In this document: one piece after another, positions 5,988 to 10,747 of the stretch | Layout: each line of letters starts with the position of its first letter | Position numbering within the stretch: position 1 is the first letter of the stretch | NCBI GenBank assembly: GCA_964387095.1 | Contig: CAYLVH010000063.1 | Location: 1 to 10,747, forward strand | DNA from: JAJQBJ01 sp964387095 | GTDB taxonomy: Bacteria > Bacillota > Clostridia > Oscillospirales > Oscillospiraceae | DNA length: 10,747 bases | Reading direction: 5' to 3' | Notes under the pieces: generated by a model | Told to the model about the DNA's origin: nothing | The model's database searches: none | What the model saw: only the letters and a program-made list of their open reading frames with translations | Made by a program: the position numbers and the translations under genes

Positions 5988-8900
5988 ATGACAAAACGAG
6001 CACTGAATCTGGATCTCCTGCGGGAGATCCGAAAAACCAGCAGCAGATTTATCTCCATCCTTCTGCTGGTCGTGATTGCCGTGGGCTTCCTCTTTGGCCT
6101 GCGCATGGCCGCGCCGGATATGGAGGCCTCCATGGACTCCTATCTGGACAACCAGCGGCTGATGGATGTACATATCCTCTCCACCCTGGGGCTCACCGAC
6201 GAGGACGTCGCCGCCGTCCAGGAGGTGGAGGGCACGCAGGTGGCGGAGGGCGCTTATACGGCTGACGCGCTGGCCTCCGGCGGCAGCGGCCAGGACACCC
6301 TCACCGTCAAGGTGATCAGCACGGATGGGGCGGACAGCCTGAATGTCCCTGCCCTCACAGCAGGCCGCCTGCCAGAAGGGGAAAACGAATGTCTGGTGGA
6401 GAAGAGCCTGCTGACGGCCTTGGGCATTGAAATTGGCGACACCATCACCCTGAACACGGGAACAGGCACCTATGAGGGTGCATTGAAGGAAACCACCTTC
6501 ACCATTGTGGGGAGCGGCGAAAGCCCCCTCTATGTTTCCCTGTCCAGAGGCACGTCCACGTTGGGCAACGGCACTGTTTCCTCCATCATCACCGTGGCCT
6601 CCTGCGCCTTTGACTTGGATTACTATACCGACCTCTACATTTTGGTGAGCGGCGCGGAGAAGCTGAACGCCTACAGCGATGAATATGAGGACTGCATTGA
6701 AGCCTACATGGAGCGGCTGGAGGCCATTCAGGGGGAGCGGGAACAGGCCAGAGCGGCGCAGCTCCGCCAGGACGCCCGGCAGGAGCTGGACGATGGTTGG
6801 CAGGAGTATTACGACGCTGAAGCGGAGGCGGAAACCGAGCTGGCTGACGCCAGGCAGGAACTGACGGACGCCAGGCAGGAACTGGACGACGGCTGGCAGG
6901 AGTATTACGACGGTCAGCAGGAGATCGCAGATGCACAGAAGCAGGTGGAGGACGGGGAAAAGGAGCTGTCTGACGCGGCGCAGACCCTGAACGACAGCGA
7001 GAAATCCTATTCCGACGGCGCCGCCTCCTATCAGGAGGGCGAATCCCAATACGCGGACGGGTTAAGCCAATATCAAAGCGGCTATCAAGCCTATCAGGAG
7101 GCGCTTTCCGCCTTCCAGGCCCAGCAGGCCAGCTATGAGGATGGCCTGGCCCAATATGAAGCCGGCGAGGCGGCATACCAGGACGGCCTGGCTCAATATG
7201 AGGCGGGGGAAGAGCAGTATGCCAGCGGCCTGGCCCAATATGAGGCGGGGGAAGAGCAGTATGCCCAAGGTCTGGCGGCATACCAGGACGGCCTGGCCCA
7301 ATATGAGGCGGGCAAAGCCGCCCTGGACGCCCGGCGGCAGCAGCTTCTTGCCATGGGCTATTCGGAGGAAGCCGTGGATGCCATGCTGGCCGACGCCCAG
7401 GCGCAGCTGGACCAAACAAAAGCGCAATTGGATGCAGAGAAGGCCGCCCTGGACGCCTCCCGGGCCCAGCTGGAGGAAACGAAAGCCATCTTGGACGCCT
7501 CCCGGGCCCAACTGGATGAGACCAAAGCCACGCTGGAAGCATCCCGAGCCCAGCTGGATGAAACCAAGGCCACCTTGGACGCCGCCGCAGCCGCTCTTGC
7601 GGACGGACAGGCCCAGCTGGACGAAAACGGCGCGATACTGGAAGCCAGCAAAGCTCAGCTGAACAGCTTCCGGGCTCAGCTGGACAGCGCCCAACAAGAA
7701 TTGGCAGACGCCCGCACCCTGCTGGATAGCGGCTGGCAGGATTATTATGACGGCCAGCAGGAGCTGGACGATGCCCGCCAGCAGATCACTGACGGGGAGC
7801 AGGAGTTGGCCGACGCCTATACGGAGCTGATTGACGGGGAGCAGAGCTATGAGGATGGCCTGGCGGAGTACAACGACGCCAAGGCGGAGGCCGACCAGGA
7901 GCTGGCCGACGCCCGGGCGGAGCTGGAAAACGGCCAGGAGGAGATAGACAGCATCAGCGACGCCCAGTGGTACATCCTGGACCGCACTGCCAACACCGGG
8001 TTTGCCAGCTATCAGCAGGATGCCGCCCGGATGGGCAATCTGGCAATGCTGTTCCCCACGGTGTTCTTCCTTGTGGCCGCACTGGTCTGCCTGACCGGCA
8101 TGACCCGCATGGTGGAGGAACAGCGGGTGCAGATCGGCGGCCTGAAGGCCCTGGGCTACTCCAAGCCGGACATCGCCCGGAAGTATGTGGGTTACGGCCT
8201 GCTGGCCTCGCTGATTGGCAGCGGCATCGGCCTGATCTTCGGCGGCATCGGCATCCCGTGGGTCATCGTCTCCTGCTGGAAGGTCATGTACAACTATCCC
8301 GGCGTGGTGCTGACATTCTCCTGGCCCACTGCCCTGGTCTGCGTGGGCGCGGCAGTCTTCTGCTGCACGGTGGCGGTGCTGGTGGCGGCGCTGACAGCCC
8401 TGCGCTCCACCCCCGCCGCCCTGATGCGCCCCAAAGCCCCGGAGCCGGGCAAACGGGTCTGGCTGGAATATCTGCCCTTCCTCTGGAAGCGGATGTCCTT
8501 CACCAAGAAGGTCACCGCCCGGAACCTGTTCCGCTATCAGAAGCGGTTCTGGATGACAGTCATCGGCATTGCGGGCTGTACCGCACTGATGGTCACCGGC
8601 TTTGGTCTGCGGGATTCCATTATGGATGTCCTGGACCTGCAGTTTGAGGATATCAGCGTCTATTCCGCCATCGCATACCTGAATGAGGACGCGGACGAAT
8701 CGGAAACCGCCGCCATTTACGCAGAGCTGGACGGGGAGGACGGGCCGGAGCAGTATGCCCTCGTCTATCTGACCACGGTATCCCTGGAGAGCAGCAGCTA
8801 CTCCCTGGACGGCAATATGCTGGTGGTGGAGGAGCCAGAGGATCTGGAGGGCTTCTGGCATTTCCGGGACCGAAAGACACAGGAACCGGTGTCCATGAGC

Positions 8901-9629
8901 AATGACGGCGCACTGATCTCCGAGAAAACCGCCGACCTGCTGGGCGTAGGCGTGGGTGACACCGTCACCATTGTGGCAGGGGACGACCGGGGAACTGTGA
9001 CCATATCCGGGATTGTGGAAAACTATGTGCAGCACTACATTTTCTTCACCGAAGACTACTATGAAGCGGTGTTTGGCAAATATGCCGAAAGCAACGAGAT
9101 CCTGATGACCTATGATGAATCGGCGGACCTAGAGTCCCTTGGCGGAAAGCTGCTGGAGCTGGATGCGGTTTCCGGTATCTACTACCTCTCCGATTCCATG
9201 GATACGATCCGCAACCAGCTGAACGGGGTTTATCCCGCGGTCATTATCATCATTGCCGCCGCTGCGGCGCTGGCCTTCGTGGTGCTCTACAACCTGTCCA
9301 GCATCAATATCACCGAGCGCACGCGGGAGCTGGCCACCCTCCGGGTTCTGGGCTTCCGGGACAAGGAGATGCGGGACTATGTGTTCCGGGAAAATCTGGT
9401 GCTGACGGTGATCGGCGTGATCCTGGGCGTAATCCTGGGCAAATACTTCCACGCCTACCTGATTACCACAGTCGAGGTTGAACTGGTGATGTTCGGCCGC
9501 TCGGCCCATATCCTGAGTTATGTGCTTGCAGTTGTGCTGACCCTGTTCTTCGCCCTGCTGGTGAACCTGGTTGCCGGCCGAAAGCTGAGCCGCATCGACA
9601 TGGTGGAATCCCTGAAAACGGTGGAGTAA
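5988..9629 (+). CDS. FtsX-family ABC permease with a 400-residue extracytoplasmic coiled-coil insert
   Basis: Membrane subunit of 1213 residues. Predicted layout: TM1 21-39; extracytoplasmic MacB/PCD-like domain about 44-245; heptad-repeat region about 250-655; TM2-TM4 near 685-705, 735-760 and 780-803; basic cytoplasmic linker to about 854; TM5 855-875; second extracytoplasmic domain about 880-1080; TM6-TM8 near 1083-1105, 1136-1157 and 1176-1198. The 1+3+1+3 pattern is two FtsX-like halves fused in one chain. Conserved FtsX-family stretches include EEQRVQIGGLKALGYSK after TM2 and the paired TERTRELATLRVLGF after TM6. ATG 5988 is preferred because MTKRALNLDLLREI aligns with family N-termini; an in-frame ATG at 5967 overlaps the ATPase gene. 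The Shine-Dalgarno is weak, consistent with coupling to the ATPase 4 bases upstream. No lipoprotein or solute-binding gene is adjacent; the substrate is unknown. Confidence 0.94.
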   Translation: MTKRALNLDLLREIRKTSSRFISILLLVVIAVGFLFGLRMAAPDMEASMDSYLDNQRLMDVHILSTLGLTDEDVAAVQEVEGTQVAEGAYTADALASGGSGQDTLTVKVISTDGADSLNVPALTAGRLPEGENECLVEKSLLTALGIEIGDTITLNTGTGTYEGALKETTFTIVGSGESPLYVSLSRGTSTLGNGTVSSIITVASCAFDLDYYTDLYILVSGAEKLNAYSDEYEDCIEAYMERLEAIQGEREQARAAQLRQDARQELDDGWQEYYDAEAEAETELADARQELTDARQELDDGWQEYYDGQQEIADAQKQVEDGEKELSDAAQTLNDSEKSYSDGAASYQEGESQYADGLSQYQSGYQAYQEALSAFQAQQASYEDGLAQYEAGEAAYQDGLAQYEAGEEQYASGLAQYEAGEEQYAQGLAAYQDGLAQYEAGKAALDARRQQLLAMGYSEEAVDAMLADAQAQLDQTKAQLDAEKAALDASRAQLEETKAILDASRAQLDETKATLEASRAQLDETKATLDAAAAALADGQAQLDENGAILEASKAQLNSFRAQLDSAQQELADARTLLDSGWQDYYDGQQELDDARQQITDGEQELADAYTELIDGEQSYEDGLAEYNDAKAEADQELADARAELENGQEEIDSISDAQWYILDRTANTGFASYQQDAARMGNLAMLFPTVFFLVAALVCLTGMTRMVEEQRVQIGGLKALGYSKPDIARKYVGYGLLASLIGSGIGLIFGGIGIPWVIVSCWKVMYNYPGVVLTFSWPTALVCVGAAVFCCTVAVLVAALTALRSTPAALMRPKAPEPGKRVWLEYLPFLWKRMSFTKKVTARNLFRYQKRFWMTVIGIAGCTALMVTGFGLRDSIMDVLDLQFEDISVYSAIAYLNEDADESETAAIYAELDGEDGPEQYALVYLTTVSLESSSYSLDGNMLVVEEPEDLEGFWHFRDRKTQEPVSMSNDGALISEKTADLLGVGVGDTVTIVAGDDRGTVTISGIVENYVQHYIFFTEDYYEAVFGKYAESNEILMTYDESADLESLGGKLLELDAVSGIYYLSDSMDTIRNQLNGVYPAVIIIIAAAAALAFVVLYNLSSINITERTRELATLRVLGFRDKEMRDYVFRENLVLTVIGVILGVILGKYFHAYLITTVEVELVMFGRSAHILSYVLAVVLTLFFALLVNLVAGRKLSRIDMVESLKTVE
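7185..7265 (+). repeat. Near-identical 42-bp tandem repeat in arm 1
   Basis: Two copies (7185-7223 and 7227-7265) are identical over 38 of 39 bases (one T/C difference) with a period of 42 bases, i.e. two heptads encoding GLAQYEAGEEQYA. Flanking heptads are more diverged copies. The near identity at synonymous positions implies a recent duplication. Confidence 0.9.
7455..7580 (+). repeat. Three 42-bp repeats in arm 2
   Basis: Units at 7455-7496, 7497-7538 and 7539-7580 each encode a variant of ASRAQLDETKATLD. They are more diverged than the arm 1 pair, differing at several third positions, but keep the same two-heptad period. Confidence 0.85.
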
Positions 9630-9653
9630 AAGATCTCCCGCAAACCCATAAGG

Positions 9654-9670
9654 GAGGGAAAACATCCCTC
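9654..9670. repeat. Small hairpin GAGGGA-N5-TCCCTC after the permease gene
   Basis: Six-base perfect arms enclose AAACA, 25 bases after the permease stop. There is no T-run after it on either strand, so it is not a convincing terminator by itself. CTCCC at 9635-9639 could pair with GGGAG at 9652-9656 as a competing stem. Confidence 0.3.
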
Positions 9671-9688
9671 TAATATCACAAATAAAAG

Positions 9689-9726
9689 ATCGGTGAGTTT
9701 CTTTCGGGAGGCTCACCGATTTTCTT
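9689..9726. terminator. Bidirectional intrinsic terminator between the ABC operon and tyrA
   Basis: Nine-base perfect stem ATCGGTGAG (9689-9697) / CTCACCGAT (9712-9720) with a 14-base loop that can itself form a small CTT/GAG stem. The plus strand continues TTTTCTT, and the minus strand continues with a T-rich CTTTTATTT. It lies 60 bases after the permease stop and 36 bases past the tyrA stop, so it can serve both convergent transcripts. Confidence 0.88.
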
Positions 9727-9761
9727 CGGGCTGGGTTTCACAGCCGTTTTATGTATCTGCT

Positions 9762-10622
9762 TTACTTCAGCAGCATGAGGGGATATTGCTCGTTCATTCT
9801 GCGCTTGCGGTTGGAATCATAGGTCAGCCGCTCCTGAAGGCGCTCCGTATCCTCCAGCTCAATGGCCTGGCGGTACTGGCGCAGGGTGGTCTCCAGCCGG
9901 TCAATGATTCGGCAGAGGGCCTTGGAATTCAGGTGAAACAGCTCTGTCCACAGCTCCACATCCAGGGCCGCCACCCGGGTCACGTCCCGGAAGGAATTGC
10001 CCTCAAACCCGCCGCACTTAAACAGCAGCGGATCATCGCAGATGGACACCGCCATGATGTGCATAATCTGACTGGTATAAGCGATGATATCATCGTGGTT
10101 CTCCGGGGTCGTCTTGACAACGTCCCGGCAGCCCGCAAAATGCCCGATGCGCTCCATCAGGTCAATGTGCTCCTGGGAGCTGGTCTCCCTGGGCGTCAGC
10201 AGGAAGTGGGCGCCGTAAAACATCTCCTTCTCGCAGTACTCAATGCCGGAATTTTCCCGGCCCGCCATGGGATGGCAGCCAATAAAGTCCACCCCCTCCG
10301 GCAGCACCTCAGCCCCCTTCATAATGGCGGTCTTGATGCCGCAGACATCCGTCACCAGGGATCCGGGCTTGAATACATCCTTGTACCTTTTCAGATGGTC
10401 AATGATTCCGTTGGGGTTCATGCACAGGAAGGTGACGTCCGCCTCCCTGAGGGCGGCCTCCGTATCCATCGTCACCCGGTCACAGATGCCGTGCTCCAGG
10501 GCATAGTCAGCCGTCTCCCGGCGGCGCACAACCCCCACAATCTCATAATCCTCAAAGCCCCTCAGCGCCCAGGCCATGGAGCCGCCGATCAGGCCCAAGC
10601 CCACCAGTACAATTGTTTTCAT
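9762..10622 (-). CDS. tyrA: Prephenate dehydrogenase (TyrA)
   Basis: NAD(P)-dependent oxidative decarboxylation of prephenate to 4-hydroxyphenylpyruvate, the committed step to tyrosine (cytoplasm). With this start it has 286 residues, the usual size of a stand-alone TyrA without chorismate mutase or ACT domain. The N-terminal Rossmann fold shows VGLGLIGGS (Gly8, Gly10, Gly13); TDVCGIK (about 91-97) and the active-site CHPMAGRENSG (His117) follow, then the helical dimerisation domain. An arogenate-using variant cannot be excluded. ATG 10622 gives the family-typical MKTIVLVGLG N-terminus, with GGAG 11 bases upstream. An in-frame ATG at 10640 (six residues longer, weak GGGA upstream) is the alternative. 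It is monocistronic within the window, convergent to the ABC operon, and has its own promoter and operator-like palindrome. No ACT domain means no obvious built-in tyrosine feedback. Confidence 0.95.
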   Translation of the reverse strand: MKTIVLVGLGLIGGSMAWALRGFEDYEIVGVVRRRETADYALEHGICDRVTMDTEAALREADVTFLCMNPNGIIDHLKRYKDVFKPGSLVTDVCGIKTAIMKGAEVLPEGVDFIGCHPMAGRENSGIEYCEKEMFYGAHFLLTPRETSSQEHIDLMERIGHFAGCRDVVKTTPENHDDIIAYTSQIMHIMAVSICDDPLLFKCGGFEGNSFRDVTRVAALDVELWTELFHLNSKALCRIIDRLETTLRQYRQAIELEDTERLQERLTYDSNRKRRMNEQYPLMLLK

Positions 10623-10699
10623 AGCAGTTTTATCTCCCATCTATCATTCCCGGCGCAGGACCTTGGCCCCGTTGACCGCCGCCTGATCCCTTGCGGCTC

Positions 10700-10728
10700 A
10701 TTGTAGCACTTTCCAGTGCTAAAGTCAA
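10700..10728 (-). promoter_or_regulatory. tyrA promoter
   Basis: On the minus strand: TTGACT (plus-strand 10723-10728, five of six matches), a 17-base spacer, and TACAAT (plus-strand 10700-10705, five of six). Transcription would start near 10693, leaving a leader of about 70 bases to ATG 10622 with no T-box or attenuator fold. Confidence 0.85.
10704..10721. promoter_or_regulatory. 18-bp operator-like palindrome TAGCACT-N4-AGTGCTA in the tyrA promoter
   Basis: Seven-base perfect arms separated by four bases fill the -35/-10 spacer and reach into the -10 box, the classic place for repressor occlusion. The arms equal the half-sites of the HrcA CIRCE element, but the gap is much shorter than in CIRCE. 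The binding protein is unknown. Confidence 0.6.
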
Positions 10729-10747
10729 GATGCCTCCACAACGCCGG

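Larger units (their letters stand above)
6735..7952 (+). other. Region encoding a predicted antiparallel coiled-coil hairpin in the permease
   Basis: Residues about 250-655. Arm 1 ends with 15 unbroken heptads (340-444) of the form x-Y-x-x-G-x-x; 14 have Tyr and one has Phe, and 13 have Gly at the fifth position. A 28-residue break (445-472, around LLAMGYSEEAVDAML) is the likely tip. Arm 2 opens with 15 heptads (473-577) with Leu at the matching position, then mixed Leu/Ile/Tyr heptads. The motif GW-Q-E/D-YYD occurs near 270, 302 and 582, close to the hairpin base. The heptads are read directly; the hairpin fold is inferred from the equal arms and the central break. Confidence 0.8.

Noticed and set aside
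7062..9035. 657-residue open frame on the minus strand opposite the permease
   Set aside because: It is antisense to a clearly conserved permease; its Leu/Gly/Gln-rich product mirrors the heptad repeats. Long antisense frames are expected in GC-rich coding sequence.
10642..10699. Possible end of an upstream gene before tyrA (minus-strand frame ending ...VLRRE, TGA)
   Set aside because: The frame is closed by a stop just upstream and begins at the -10 box of the tyrA promoter, so it is leader sequence.
9693..10706. 337-residue plus-strand frame opposite tyrA
   Set aside because: It starts inside the terminator stem and runs antisense to a conserved TyrA; the product has no recognisable domain.

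Overview
The window looks like a chromosomal segment of a GC-rich, anaerobic Gram-positive bacterium, most likely a gut clostridium of the Oscillospiraceae type. This is inferred from four things: GC-rich coding sequence with AT-rich intergenic gaps, strong Shine-Dalgarno sites, a C_GCAxxG_C_C family protein, and a very large FtsX-type permease of a kind common in Bacillota. There are no rRNA or tRNA genes, IS elements, CRISPR arrays or phage genes. All six genes are intact except the first, which is cut by the window edge.

Layout. Positions 1-2246 (minus) hold the N-terminal two thirds of pyruvate carboxylase, with a very good promoter (perfect -10 box, 17-bp spacer) in a 372-bp AT-rich divergent intergenic region. 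That region also carries a CodY-box-like sequence and a small inverted repeat. On the plus strand come recG (2619-4700) and, 17 bases later, a small C_GCAxxG_C_C family protein (4718-5125), probably one transcript. After a 156-bp AT-rich gap with a promoter-like sequence and a perfect 12-bp palindrome comes a two-gene ABC operon: a LolD/MacB-type ATPase (5282-5983) and, 4 bases later, a 1213-residue FtsX-family permease (5988-9629). A hairpin terminator that works in both directions (about 9689-9726) separates it from the convergent minus-strand prephenate dehydrogenase gene tyrA (9762-10622). The tyrA promoter is near-consensus, and its spacer and -10 box contain an 18-bp operator-like palindrome.

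The most unusual item is the permease. Between its first extracytoplasmic domain and second membrane segment it carries about 400 residues of heptad repeats. These read as an antiparallel coiled-coil hairpin: one arm has 15 heptads with Tyr/Phe at a fixed place and mostly Gly three residues later, then a 28-residue tip, then an arm with 15 Leu/Ile-type heptads of exactly the same length. Nearly identical 42-bp DNA repeats show that both arms have grown by two-heptad duplications. The predicted topology puts the hairpin outside the membrane, where it is long enough to reach into or across the wall. With its ATPase it forms a probable mechanotransmission (type VII) ABC system of unknown substrate.

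The other genes are core functions: anaplerosis (pyc), replication-fork repair (recG) and tyrosine biosynthesis (tyrA). Nothing in the sequence ties them functionally to the ABC system.
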